This document shows, one piece after another, positions 1-8,110 of a DNA stretch of 64,000 bases. The notes under the pieces were generated by a model. That model saw only the letters and a program-made list of their open reading frames with translations, did not search any database and was not told the origin of the DNA. Where the stretch lies: positions 17,028 to 81,027 of the forward strand of contig DHQO01000024.1 of the NCBI GenBank assembly GCA_002408125.1, in the 5' to 3' direction. The stretch's first letter is position 1. Each line of letters starts with the position of its first letter. Source of the stretch: Hyphomonadaceae bacterium UBA5336. GTDB taxonomy: Bacteria; Pseudomonadota; Alphaproteobacteria; Caulobacterales; Hyphomonadaceae. The position numbers and the translations under genes are program-made.

Positions 1-30
1 GGGTTTTTCTTTGTTTCGATGGCCTGCCGC

Positions 31-234
31 TCAGCTCTTCACGCCCGGGTCGGCCGCGCTGCCCTTGAGCACGAAGCGGCGGTCGCAATACTTGCACTCC
101 ACGAAATCCTCATCGCCCATTTCGTAGAACACGATGGGATGGCCGAGCGCGCCGCCGCCGCCATCGCAGGACACGCGATGAGTCTCGACGATGATGGTCT
201 CGGGCGCGGGCAGGGGATCGAGCGGATGTGTCAT
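31..234 (-). CDS. zinc-finger domain-containing protein (zf-CHCC type)
   Basis: Protein of 67 residues with C23, H32, C47 and C50 spaced C-x8-H-x14-C-x2-C. This is the arrangement of the zf-CHCC family, related to the NDUFS6 accessory subunit of complex I. It is probably a small cytosolic zinc-binding protein; its exact role is unknown. The ATG at 234 was chosen over an in-frame TTG six codons upstream, because the upstream stretch adds nothing conserved. It is divergent from the ABC ATPase gene. The assignment rests on the metal-ligand pattern and size. Confidence 0.8.
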   Translation of the reverse strand: MTHPLDPLPAPETIIVETHRVSCDGGGGALGHPIVFYEMGDEDFVECKYCDRRFVLKGSAADPGVKS

Positions 235-318
235 GAGATGACCCTGGGACAAGATTGTGCTGGCTGACTAGGTGTGCTCGGCTTGGGCGTCAAGCCGCGT
301 ACAATCAGGAGGCTGATC

Positions 319-423
319 ATGACAGACAGGCCCACACTCTACCACTGCGCGGATGCGCGCTCCCCCGGCTTTCCTGTGGTTCTAACATATGACAGCTGCG
401 AGGCGCTCGATTTAGCCGCATGA
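319..423 (+). pseudogene. 34-codon open frame resembling the 5' end of a glutathione S-transferase gene
   Basis: A strong Shine-Dalgarno sequence, AGGAGG at 308-313, sits six bases before an ATG. The first ~15 codons read MTDRPTLYHCADARS, much like the N-terminus of proteobacterial glutathione S-transferases (LYHxxxxRS). After that the similarity stops and the frame ends at 423, where a real GST would continue for about 200 residues. It may be the surviving 5' stub of a deleted gst gene or a short leader peptide ahead of the ABC ATPase. The GST link is short and tentative. Confidence 0.3.
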
Positions 424-510
424 GGTTTGCCTGACCGGGCCGGCTCCCTATATGGGGTTCTCATGCGTGGCGGCCCGGTAGCCGCCCGTTTCCCATTTCA
501 GGAGCCATTC

Positions 511-1455
511 ATGGACGATACTGGCGCCCTTCCGGAATTTGCCATCGAAACCAGCGGTCTGGAGAAGGTGTATGCCGCCTCCGGCAAGATGCCGGAAAAA
601 CGCGCGCTGAAGGGCATCGACCTGCAGATCCCGCGCGGCTCGATCTTCGGCCTGCTCGGCCCGAACGGGGCGGGCAAGTCCACCTTCATCAACATCCTGG
701 CGGGCCTGGTGACCAAGTCTGCCGGCACGGCCAAGATCTGGGGCCTCGATATCGACGAGTATCCGCGCGAATCGCGTGCAGCCATCGGCGTGGTGAACCA
801 GGAAATCACCATGGACCCCTTCTTCACGCCGCTGGAGATGCTCGACCTGATGGCCGGCTTTTACGGCGTGCCGAAATCCGAGCGCCGCAGCGAGGCGATT
901 CTCGAAGCGGTCGGGCTCGGCGACAAGAAGGATGCCTATGTGCGCCAGCTCTCGGGCGGCATGAAGCGGCGGCTCATGGTCGCCAAGGCGCTGGTGCACG
1001 CCCCGCCGGTTCTGATCCTCGATGAACCCACGGCCGGGGTCGATGTCGAGCTGCGCCGTTCACTCTGGGTCTATGTCCGTGAGCTGCACAAGGCCGGGAC
1101 GACCATCATCCTCACCACCCACTATCTGGAAGAGGCCGAGGAGCTGTGCGACGACATCGCCATCATCCATCATGGCGAGGTGATCGCCTGTGAGCCGACC
1201 CAGCAACTGCTCTCGCGCCTTGATCAGCGCACGCTGACCATCGTGCCGCGCGATCCGCTCAGCGCACTGCCAGATGCGCTTGGTGAGCTCGATGCGCGCC
1301 TGCGCCCGGACGGGGCGATCGCGATCAATTTCCGCACCGGAGAGACCGGTATCGGCCGCCTCCTGGAAAAGGTGCGTGCGGCCGGCATCGGTATCGACGA
1401 CCTCGCCACCGAGGAACCGGACCTGGAAGACGTGTTCGTCACGCTGACGAGTTAG
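511..1455 (+). CDS. ABC transporter ATP-binding protein (ABC-2/drug-export type)
   Basis: Protein of 314 residues. Walker A GPNGAGKST is at 50-58, Q-loop Q97, signature LSGGM at 147-151, Walker B ending LDEP at 170-173, and the switch histidine H204 in TTHYLEEAE. The DEPTAGVD block and the C-terminal extension of about 90 residues resemble CcmA/NodI-type exporter ATPases that pair with ABC-2 permeases. It should hydrolyse ATP on the inner face of the membrane. No permease gene lies on either side, so the partner must be encoded elsewhere. The start at 511 is preceded by AGGAG; an in-frame ATG at 427 would add 28 unconserved residues. Confidence 0.9.
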   Translation: MDDTGALPEFAIETSGLEKVYAASGKMPEKRALKGIDLQIPRGSIFGLLGPNGAGKSTFINILAGLVTKSAGTAKIWGLDIDEYPRESRAAIGVVNQEITMDPFFTPLEMLDLMAGFYGVPKSERRSEAILEAVGLGDKKDAYVRQLSGGMKRRLMVAKALVHAPPVLILDEPTAGVDVELRRSLWVYVRELHKAGTTIILTTHYLEEAEELCDDIAIIHHGEVIACEPTQQLLSRLDQRTLTIVPRDPLSALPDALGELDARLRPDGAIAINFRTGETGIGRLLEKVRAAGIGIDDLATEEPDLEDVFVTLTS

Positions 1456-1535
1456 GCGGGGCGGAAGCATCTCTCGGCCTATCTCCTGTGCCAGCACCGG
1501 CCCCCGCAAGGCGCGTGGCGCGCTGCGGCAATGGT

Positions 1536-2063
1536 CTATCGATGCGGAGCCGAGTTCCCCTCTCCCGATCGCGGGAGAGGGTGCGAGCGCCCGGACAGCG
1601 GCGAAGCCGATATCAGCGATGCACGAGGTGAGGGCGGGGATTTATCCGCTGGCACAGGCTTTTGAGGAAAAGGTGCGGCCCTCACCCTCGATCGTGCTCG
1701 GAGGATCGATTTCATCGATCCTTTGCCCTCGCACCCCGCGACCGGGAGAGGGAGGCGCATTTCTGCATCGTCAGCGCTTGTGTGCAACATCTCCACCCGT
1801 TGCTTCGCCCGGGCCAGCACACTGCGCCAGTCCGCCTCCTCCACCCCAAGCATATGCCGGTTAAACCTTGCGCGCTCCGGACTGAGATCCAGATGCACAA
1901 CGCGGATCCAGCCATACCAGGTAATCTCGATGGAGAGCCCGGCATAGCCGTGGCCTTGCTCGATCAGCTTCCCCGTCCAGGCCACGAAGGCGCGCAGGCT
2001 GACCCACAGCACCGGCCAGAACAGCGGATGCACACGGGAGAAGGGATCGGCGAGCGCTTTCAT
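1536..2063 (-). CDS. unrecognised small protein, copy 1 of a three-copy family
   Basis: Function not recognised. The core of about 100 residues (LADPFSRVHPLFWPVLW ... ITWYGWIRVVHLDLSPERARFNRHM) is shared with 2213-2404 and 59009-59410. The hydrophobic stretch HPLFWPVLWVSLRAFVAW may be membrane-associated. After the core the frame runs through a palindromic repeat (hairpin at 1558-1581), so the last ~75 residues are low-complexity and Arg/Pro/Ser-rich, and are probably repeat-derived rather than functional. The ATG at 2063 matches the start of the other copies; an in-frame ATG at 2117 also exists. The C-terminus is suspect. Confidence 0.55.
   Translation of the reverse strand: MKALADPFSRVHPLFWPVLWVSLRAFVAWTGKLIEQGHGYAGLSIEITWYGWIRVVHLDLSPERARFNRHMLGVEEADWRSVLARAKQRVEMLHTSADDAEMRLPLPVAGCEGKGSMKSILRARSRVRAAPFPQKPVPADKSPPSPRASLISASPLSGRSHPLPRSGEGNSAPHR
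1558..1752. repeat. palindromic repeat pair inside the 3' end of copy 1
   Basis: 1558-1581 is a perfect hairpin (10-bp arms CCCTCTCCCG and CGGGAGAGGG around ATCG). Near 1727-1752 a related sequence appears in inverted orientation (CCCTCGCACC ... CCGGGAGAGGG), so 1558-1752 looks like one composite inverted-repeat element. The copy-1 reading frame passes through all of it. Sequences of this look are common intergenic repeats in alphaproteobacteria. Confidence 0.6.
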
Positions 2064-2109
2064 GGCCGGGAGTGTGGCGGGCAGGGCAAGTGGGTCGGAT
2101 AAATCCGCA

Positions 2110-2217
2110 GGGTGCATGGAGGCCGCAGGCCGATATGCACCCTACTTGCTGCTAGTAGGGCGGGCCTTGGCCCGCCGGGGCAGGCACCGGGAATGGCGGG
2201 CCGAGGCCCGCCCTACA
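2110..2217. repeat. nested inverted repeats truncating copy 2
   Basis: Arms at 2155-2176 and 2196-2217 are near-perfect inverted copies (GTAGGGCGGGCC... and ...GGCCCGCCCTAC) separated by 19 bases, and each arm is itself hairpin-forming. A second inverted pair, GGGTGCAT at 2110-2117 and ATGCACCC at 2135-2142, lies beside it. The element fills the space between copy 1 and copy 2 of the small-protein family. The copy-2 frame ends inside the element's right arm. Confidence 0.65.
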
Positions 2218-2404
2218 TATGGCTGAGGTCCAGGTGTACAACGCGGATCCAGCCATACCAGGTGATTTCGATGGAGAGGCCGGCATAGCCATGGCCGTCT
2301 TCGATCAGCTTCCCCGTCCAGGCCACGAAGGCGCGCAAGCTGACCCATAGCACCGGCCAGAACAGCGGGTGCACACGGGAGAAGGGATCGGCCAGCGCGG
2401 TCAT
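2213..2404 (-). pseudogene. truncated copy 2 of the three-copy small-protein family
   Basis: Protein of 63 residues, nearly identical to the first 62 residues of copy 1 (TALADPFSRVHPLFWPVLW ... VVHLDLS). It then stops two codons later, where the palindromic repeat at 2196-2217 begins, so the second half of the family core is missing. The DNA from about 2220 to 2441 is a direct repeat of about 1870 to 2100, including the upstream block. It is most simply a tandem duplicate broken by repeat insertion or deletion. A functional short product cannot be excluded. Confidence 0.6.
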
Positions 2405-2464
2405 GGGCAGCAGTGTGCAGGGCGGGGCAAGTGGGTCGGATTGGGGCAGCCTTTTCCATCCGCA

Positions 2465-2558
2465 GACACCTGCGTCAGGCAGGTGTCCATGGACCAATCT
2501 TTCAGCGGGGAGCGCCTGGCTGCAGTTTTTGTCCATGGATGCCTGCCGGCGCAGGCAT
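2465..2558. repeat. two short hairpin repeats upstream of copy 2
   Basis: 2465-2487 has 8-bp arms GACACCTG and CAGGTGTC. 2539-2558 has 8-bp arms ATGCCTGC and GCAGGCAT around CGGC. Both lie in the 206-bp gap between copy 2 and the glycosyltransferase gene and show no T-tract. GTCCATGGA occurs near each one. Otherwise nothing coding is seen in this gap. Confidence 0.5.
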
Positions 2559-2610
2559 TCGCGGAATTTTATATTCCCGCCAAAGCCATGAATGGCCATG
2601 TATGGACGGT

Positions 2611-3741
2611 TCACGTCTCTTCCTTCGGCGCTTCCAGTTGTGGCACCGGGGGCGCTGTCCGTCGCCGGCCCAGACGGATGCGTTGCCAGAAGCGTTTGCG
2701 CTCGGGCGGGGGAAGGGGCTGGAGGTTTTCGATGAAGGCTTCCGCGCAGGCCCGCCAGCTATAGCCTTCGGCATAGTCCCGGCAGCGTGCCCGGTCGAGC
2801 GTGAGGCATTCCAGGGCGGCGTCGGCAAGGCTGTCCAAGTCCTTTGCGATGGCGCCCGCGCCTGAGCCGGGGATGACATCGCGCGGGCCGGTGGCATCGA
2901 AGGCGGCGACCGGCGTGCCCGAGGCCATGGCTTCCAGAACCACCAGGCCGAACGTATCGGTGAGGCTTGGGAACACGAAAACATCGGCGCAGGCAAAACA
3001 GGTGGCGAGATCCTCGCCGAACCGCGCGCCGGTGAAGCTCACTTCGGGATATTTGCGCTTGAGCTCTTCCAGCTGCGGGCCGTCGCCGACCACGACTTTC
3101 GAGCCGGGCAGGTCGAGCTTCAGGAAGGTCTCGATATTCTTTTCCACCGCCACCCGGCCGACATTCAGGAAGATCGGGCGCGGCAGGCCGGCAAAGGGAT
3201 CGCCGGGCTGACCTTCCTCGATTCGCCTGGCTGGATTGAACAGGTCGATATCGACCCCGCGCGACCAGGCCACGGTGTTGCGGAACTTCCAGCGGCTCAG
3301 TTCGTCTACCATGGACGGTGTGGGCACCATCACGCGGCCGGAGTATTTGTGGAACCAGCGGACGAATCGATACCCCCAGCTGACCGGCACGGGCAGGCGG
3401 GCGGAAAGGTATTCCGGAAACCGCGTGTGATACGCCGTCGAGAAGGGGTGCTTCAGGCGCAGGCACATGGCGCGCCCGGCCATGCCCAGCGGGCCCTCGG
3501 TGACGATGTGGACTGCGTCGGGCTCGAATTCGTGGAACCGGTCCTCGATCTTGCGGCGGGCGAACAGCGCCAGCCTGATCTCGCTATAGGTCGGCAGCGG
3601 CACGGTCGGGAAGCCGTCTGCCGGCGAGACGATCTCCCACTCATGGCCCATCGCCTCTGTTTCGGCGATGACACGCTTCATGGTGGTGACGACGCCGTTG
3701 ACCTGAGGGTCCCACGCGTCGGTGATGAGCATGATCTTCAT
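2611..3741 (-). CDS. glycosyltransferase family 4 (GT-B fold)
   Basis: Protein of 376 residues. The N-terminal domain starts MKIMLITDAWDPQVNGVV, the usual opening of GT4 mannosyl/glucosyl-transferases acting on lipids or polysaccharides. The C-terminal nucleotide-sugar domain has NVGRVAVEKNIE, VGDGPQ and the EX7E-type region FPSLTDTFGLVVLEAMASGTPV. It likely transfers a sugar from a nucleotide donor at the inner membrane face; donor and acceptor cannot be read from sequence. The start at MKIMLI was chosen over an ATG 11 codons upstream because it begins the fold. It is transcribed alone, divergent from putA. Confidence 0.85.
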   Translation of the reverse strand: MKIMLITDAWDPQVNGVVTTMKRVIAETEAMGHEWEIVSPADGFPTVPLPTYSEIRLALFARRKIEDRFHEFEPDAVHIVTEGPLGMAGRAMCLRLKHPFSTAYHTRFPEYLSARLPVPVSWGYRFVRWFHKYSGRVMVPTPSMVDELSRWKFRNTVAWSRGVDIDLFNPARRIEEGQPGDPFAGLPRPIFLNVGRVAVEKNIETFLKLDLPGSKVVVGDGPQLEELKRKYPEVSFTGARFGEDLATCFACADVFVFPSLTDTFGLVVLEAMASGTPVAAFDATGPRDVIPGSGAGAIAKDLDSLADAALECLTLDRARCRDYAEGYSWRACAEAFIENLQPLPPPERKRFWQRIRLGRRRTAPPVPQLEAPKEET

Positions 3742-3848
3742 GTACCCAAGCCCGTGACCGAATGACCCTCGCACTATAAAGATCTGCCTGAAAGCGCAAT
3801 CTCAAGGGGCGTAAATGCCCTTACATCCAACTTTTGGAGATTAAACGA

Positions 3849-6800
3849 ATGGCCGACACCGCTCCACACTCTCAAATCGACTGGGACGCGCTGGATGACC
3901 TGAAATTCGTCGATGAGGAAGCCCATGTGGCCGACCTCATGGAGCGCGCGCCGCTGGACGAGCCGGGGCGCATGGCGGCGGTGCGCCGGGCGCTTGAAAT
4001 CGTGGAAACCGCGCGCCGGGCGGGGCGCCGCAAGGGCATGATGGAAAGCTTCCTGGAGGAGTTCGGCCTGTCCAATTCCGAGGGCCTGGCGCTGATGTGC
4101 CTGGCCGAAGCCCTGCTGCGCGTGCCCGATGTGCAGACCCGCGATGAGCTGATCGCGGAGAAGATCCGCTCTGGCAATTGGGGCAGCCATGCCGGCAAGT
4201 CCGAAAGCTGGCTGGTCAATGCCTCGACCTGGGGTCTGATGCTGACGGGGCGTGTCATCGGCCCGCCCAAGTCCGCGTCTGCCGGGCCGGCCAAGTTTGT
4301 TTCCGGCCTGGTCCGCGAGAGCGGCGAGCCGGTGATCCGCGCCGCGATGATGCAGGCCATGCGCATCATGGGCGAGCAGTTCGTGCTCGGCCGCACGGTG
4401 GGCGCGGCGACGAAGCGCGGCAAGCGCATGGTCGCGGCCGGCGATGCGGCTCACTTCAGCTTCGACATGCTGGGCGAGGGCGCGCGCACCGCCGCCGATG
4501 CCGAGCGCTATTTCACCGCCTACCAGCAGGCCATCGAATCGGTGGCGGCCGGATACTCCACCGCCGTGGCGCCGGAGGACGGCGCGGGCGTGTCGGTGAA
4601 GCTCTCCGCGCTGCATCCGCGCTATGAGGCGCTGAACGAAAAGCGCGTGATGGACGAGCTTTATCCGAAGCTGCACAGCCTCTGCCTGCAGGCGGCGAAA
4701 GCCAACATCAATCTGTGCCTCGATGCGGAAGAAGCCGACCGGCTGGTGATCTCCCTGAAGATCCTCGACCGGCTGTGCCATTCGCCCGAACTGGAAGGCT
4801 GGACAGGCCTCGGCCTGGCCGTGCAGGCCTATCAGAAGCGCGCCCTCGGCGTGATCGGCAAGGTGATCGAGCTGGCGCGCACCTCGAACCGCCGCCTCAT
4901 GGTGCGCCTTGTGAAGGGCGCCTACTGGGACAGCGAGATCAAGCATGCCCAGGTGATGGGCTTTCCGAACTTTCCGGTCTTCACCACCAAGCCCGGCACG
5001 GACCTTTCCTATCTCGCCTGCGCCGAGGCCCTCCTGCAGGCCAGCCCGGACATCTACGCCCAGTTCGCCACGCACAATGCCCACACCGTGGCCGCGATCG
5101 AGTATCTGGCTGCCGCCAATGGCGATCCGCGCTTTGAGTATCAGCGCCTGCATGGCATGGGCGAGTCGCTCTATGCGGCCGCCGGCGCGGGAAAGCAGGT
5201 GCGCGTCTATGCACCGGTCGGCCAGCATGAGGACCTCTTGCCCTATCTGGTGCGCCGCCTGTTGGAGAACGGGGCCAATACCAGCTTTGTGCACTCCTTC
5301 CTCGATCCGGATGTGCCGGCCGAGTATGTCGCCGAGGACCCGATTGCGCGGCTGGAGGCCGGCCCGCGCCGCCATCCTGCGATCCCCACGCCGGGACGCC
5401 TTTTCGGCCCCGAGCGCCGCAACTCCTCCGGCCTCGATCTCAGCCAGGCTGCGGTGCGCCGCAAGATCGACGATGCCCTGCGCCACCAGGTCAGCGGGCC
5501 GATGGCCGAGACCGGGCCACTGATCGGCAAGGCGGTGAAGGGCGGCGGCACGATGCGCCTCCTCAATCCCGCCGAGACCGACATCGTCATGGGCACAATG
5601 CGCGAGACCGAGGCGGGCGAAGTGGCCGAGGCCGCCAAGGTGCTCGCGGCGGCTCAGCCGGGCTGGGACGCGCTGGGCGGGGCAGAGCGGGCCCGGCATC
5701 TGCGCGCCATGGGCGACGCCCTTCAGGAGAACGCCAACCGCCTGATCGCCCTTATGGTGCGCGAGACCGGCAAGACGCTGCAGGACGGCATCGACGAGGT
5801 CCGCGAGGCTGTGGACTTCTGCCGCTATTATGCCGTCGAGGCCGAGACCAAGTTCGCCGCGCCGCTGCGCCTGCCGGGCCCCGCGGGCGAGACCAACCAT
5901 ATCAGCCTGCATGGCCGGGGCGTCTTTGCCTGCATCAGCCCGTGGAACTTCCCGCTGGCGATCTTCACCGGCCAGCTCGCCGCCGCGCTGGCGGCCGGCA
6001 ATACGGTGATGGCCAAGCCGGCCGAGCAGAGCCCGATCATTGCCCAGGAAGCCGTGAAGCTCTTCCGCGCCGCCGGCCTGCCGGAGAATGTGCTCGCGCT
6101 TCTGCCCGGACGCGGGGAGATGACCGGCGCGGCCATGCTGGAGAGCCCGGAGCTGGCCGGTGTGGCCTTTACCGGCGGCACCACTACGGCACAGATCATC
6201 AACCGCACGCTGGCCGGACGTGATGGCGCGATCCTGCCGCTGATTGCCGAGACGGGTGGATTTAACGCGATGTTCGTGGACACCACGGCCTTGCGAGAAC
6301 AGGTGCTCGACGATGTGATCCATTCCGCCTTCGGTTCGGCTGGCCAGCGCTGCTCGGCCCTGCGCCTGCTCTTCCTGCCGCACTCGACCGCCGACAAGCT
6401 GATCGACGGCCTGAAGGGCGCGATGGACGAGTTGAAAGTCGGCGATCCGCGTGACTTCAACACCGATATCGGCCCGGTCATCGATGAGGATGCGCTCGCC
6501 ATGCTGGAGGCGCATATGGAGCGCATGCAGGCCGAAGCCACGGTCCTGAAGCAGGTGAATGTCAAGAGCCTGCGCGCGCAAGGCCATTTCTTTGGCCCGG
6601 CTCTGGTGGAACTGAAATCGCTGGATCAGGTGGACAGGGAGGTGTTCGGCCCGGTGCTCCATGTGTTGCGCTATGACCCCGACGAGATCGACAAGGTCGG
6701 CGCGACGCTCGATGCCAAGGGCTATGGCCTGACGCTGGGCGTGCATTCACGCCTGCAGAGCTTCTGGCAGGAAGTGCGCGAGGTTGTGAAGGTGGGCAAT

Positions 6801-6983
6801 ACCTATATCAACCGTTCGATGACAGGCGCTGTCGTCGGCGTGCAGCCTTTCGGGGGCGAAGGCCTCTCCGGCACCGGCCCGAAAGCCGGCGGGCCGCACT
6901 ATCTCCCGCGCTTTGCCGCCGAACGCGTCGTCACGCATAATATCACGGCCCTGGGCGGAGACCCGGAGCTGCTGAATCTTTGA
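3849..6983 (+). CDS. putA: bifunctional proline dehydrogenase / delta-1-pyrroline-5-carboxylate dehydrogenase
   Basis: Protein of 1044 residues that oxidises proline to glutamate in two steps (FAD, then NAD). The FAD-binding PRODH barrel occupies about residues 80-470 (RLVKGAYWDSEIK, FATHNAHTVA, LHGMGESLY). The aldehyde dehydrogenase domain, about 540-1020, has SPWNFPLAIFTGQ, the Glu motif AETGG and catalytic C835 in GQRCSALR. There is no N-terminal ribbon-helix-helix domain as in E. coli PutA, so it should not act as its own repressor; this is the usual short type in alphaproteobacteria. ATG at 3849 follows TTGGAGA. It converges with the MBL gene, six bases apart. Confidence 0.97.
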   Translation: MADTAPHSQIDWDALDDLKFVDEEAHVADLMERAPLDEPGRMAAVRRALEIVETARRAGRRKGMMESFLEEFGLSNSEGLALMCLAEALLRVPDVQTRDELIAEKIRSGNWGSHAGKSESWLVNASTWGLMLTGRVIGPPKSASAGPAKFVSGLVRESGEPVIRAAMMQAMRIMGEQFVLGRTVGAATKRGKRMVAAGDAAHFSFDMLGEGARTAADAERYFTAYQQAIESVAAGYSTAVAPEDGAGVSVKLSALHPRYEALNEKRVMDELYPKLHSLCLQAAKANINLCLDAEEADRLVISLKILDRLCHSPELEGWTGLGLAVQAYQKRALGVIGKVIELARTSNRRLMVRLVKGAYWDSEIKHAQVMGFPNFPVFTTKPGTDLSYLACAEALLQASPDIYAQFATHNAHTVAAIEYLAAANGDPRFEYQRLHGMGESLYAAAGAGKQVRVYAPVGQHEDLLPYLVRRLLENGANTSFVHSFLDPDVPAEYVAEDPIARLEAGPRRHPAIPTPGRLFGPERRNSSGLDLSQAAVRRKIDDALRHQVSGPMAETGPLIGKAVKGGGTMRLLNPAETDIVMGTMRETEAGEVAEAAKVLAAAQPGWDALGGAERARHLRAMGDALQENANRLIALMVRETGKTLQDGIDEVREAVDFCRYYAVEAETKFAAPLRLPGPAGETNHISLHGRGVFACISPWNFPLAIFTGQLAAALAAGNTVMAKPAEQSPIIAQEAVKLFRAAGLPENVLALLPGRGEMTGAAMLESPELAGVAFTGGTTTAQIINRTLAGRDGAILPLIAETGGFNAMFVDTTALREQVLDDVIHSAFGSAGQRCSALRLLFLPHSTADKLIDGLKGAMDELKVGDPRDFNTDIGPVIDEDALAMLEAHMERMQAEATVLKQVNVKSLRAQGHFFGPALVELKSLDQVDREVFGPVLHVLRYDPDEIDKVGATLDAKGYGLTLGVHSRLQSFWQEVREVVKVGNTYINRSMTGAVVGVQPFGGEGLSGTGPKAGGPHYLPRFAAERVVTHNITALGGDPELLNL

Positions 6984-6989
6984 GGTGAC

Positions 6990-8054
6990 TTAGACGGCTT
7001 CGTACCAGGCGACGCCGTCTTCGACCTTCGCGACGCGGGCTTCGCCGCGTGCGATCAGCAGGTTGAGATGGGCCATGGCCTCGCCGGTGGCCATGCCGAG
7101 AATGTCGCCATCGATCTTGCGCCCGAACAGGGCCGGGAAGGTGTCGATGACGCGCCGGGGGGCCTCCGACAGGCGCTGGTGCAGGCGCTTCAGTGCCGTC
7201 TCATGTCCGTCGATCAGATGTGTGAGGCGCTTCGTGGCGCCAACGAAAGGCTCGTTATGGGCAGGCAGCACCAGCACATTCTCCGGCAGGGCCGCACGCA
7301 GTTTCTCGCAGCTTGCCAGCCAGTCGGCCAGCGGGTTCCCGGCCGGCTCGGTGGGAAATACCGAGACGTTGGAGGAAATGCGCGGCAGGAGCTGGTCGCC
7401 GGAGATGAAGAGGTTCAGCGCCGGGCAGAAAAGGCATGCATGCTCGGGCGAGTGGCCATTGCCGGTGATCACCTCCCAGGTCTCGCCGGCCATTTCGAAA
7501 CTGTCGCCATCCTCCAGCCGGTGGAACGCATCGGGCATCTGGCTGACGCCGCGCCCGAAGCCGCCGAACCGGTCGCGGTAACTCTGGATCTCGTCCTCGT
7601 TCCAGCCCGCGCGGCGATAGAAGTCGACGCCGGCTTGGGGCGCCTCACGCCCGGTATCGGCCACCAGCATGCGGCAGGTGATGTATTCCAGCCGCGTGAT
7701 CCACAGCTCCGCGCCCGGGAATTTCCGGCTCAGCCAGCCGGCATTGCCGATATGATCGGGATGCATGTGGGTGATGATGATCCGCGAGACCGGGCGCCCG
7801 TCGAGCTTGTCCTCGAAGATGTCGCGCCAGGCCTGCTTGGTGTCGTCCAGCGGCATGCCGGTATCGACGATCGACCAGCTGTCGCCATCGTCGATCAGCC
7901 ACAGATTGATGTATTTCAGGGAAAAGGGCAGCGGCATGCGCACCCAGTGTACGCGCGAGGCTACCTCAAGCGTTGCACCCGTTCCCGGCGTGGTCTCGCC
8001 GAAGGGATAAACAAGGCCGCCCTTGCCCGATGTCTTGCTTTGAAAACCGTCCAT
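6990..8054 (-). CDS. MBL-fold metallo-hydrolase
   Basis: Protein of 354 residues. The metallo-beta-lactamase signature HxHxDH is present as THMHPDHIG (H96, H98, D100, H101), with further ligands likely in GNGHSPEH and in LPAHNEPF. A C-terminal helical extension of about 90 residues resembles LACTB2-like hydrolases. Substrate unknown; related enzymes cleave thioesters, glutathione conjugates or RNA. It stands alone between putA (convergent) and the polysaccharide locus. Confidence 0.85.
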   Translation of the reverse strand: MDGFQSKTSGKGGLVYPFGETTPGTGATLEVASRVHWVRMPLPFSLKYINLWLIDDGDSWSIVDTGMPLDDTKQAWRDIFEDKLDGRPVSRIIITHMHPDHIGNAGWLSRKFPGAELWITRLEYITCRMLVADTGREAPQAGVDFYRRAGWNEDEIQSYRDRFGGFGRGVSQMPDAFHRLEDGDSFEMAGETWEVITGNGHSPEHACLFCPALNLFISGDQLLPRISSNVSVFPTEPAGNPLADWLASCEKLRAALPENVLVLPAHNEPFVGATKRLTHLIDGHETALKRLHQRLSEAPRRVIDTFPALFGRKIDGDILGMATGEAMAHLNLLIARGEARVAKVEDGVAWYEAV

Positions 8055-8110
8055 CCCCTCTGGATGGCACGAAACAGGCGCGCCACCAATCGCTCACGTA
8101 ACGCGAGCCT

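Noticed and set aside
3774..6746. A 990-codon open frame antisense to putA
   Set aside because: It mirrors a highly conserved enzyme gene in GC-rich DNA. Its product is compositionally odd (rich in His, Gln, Arg and Gly) and resembles no protein.
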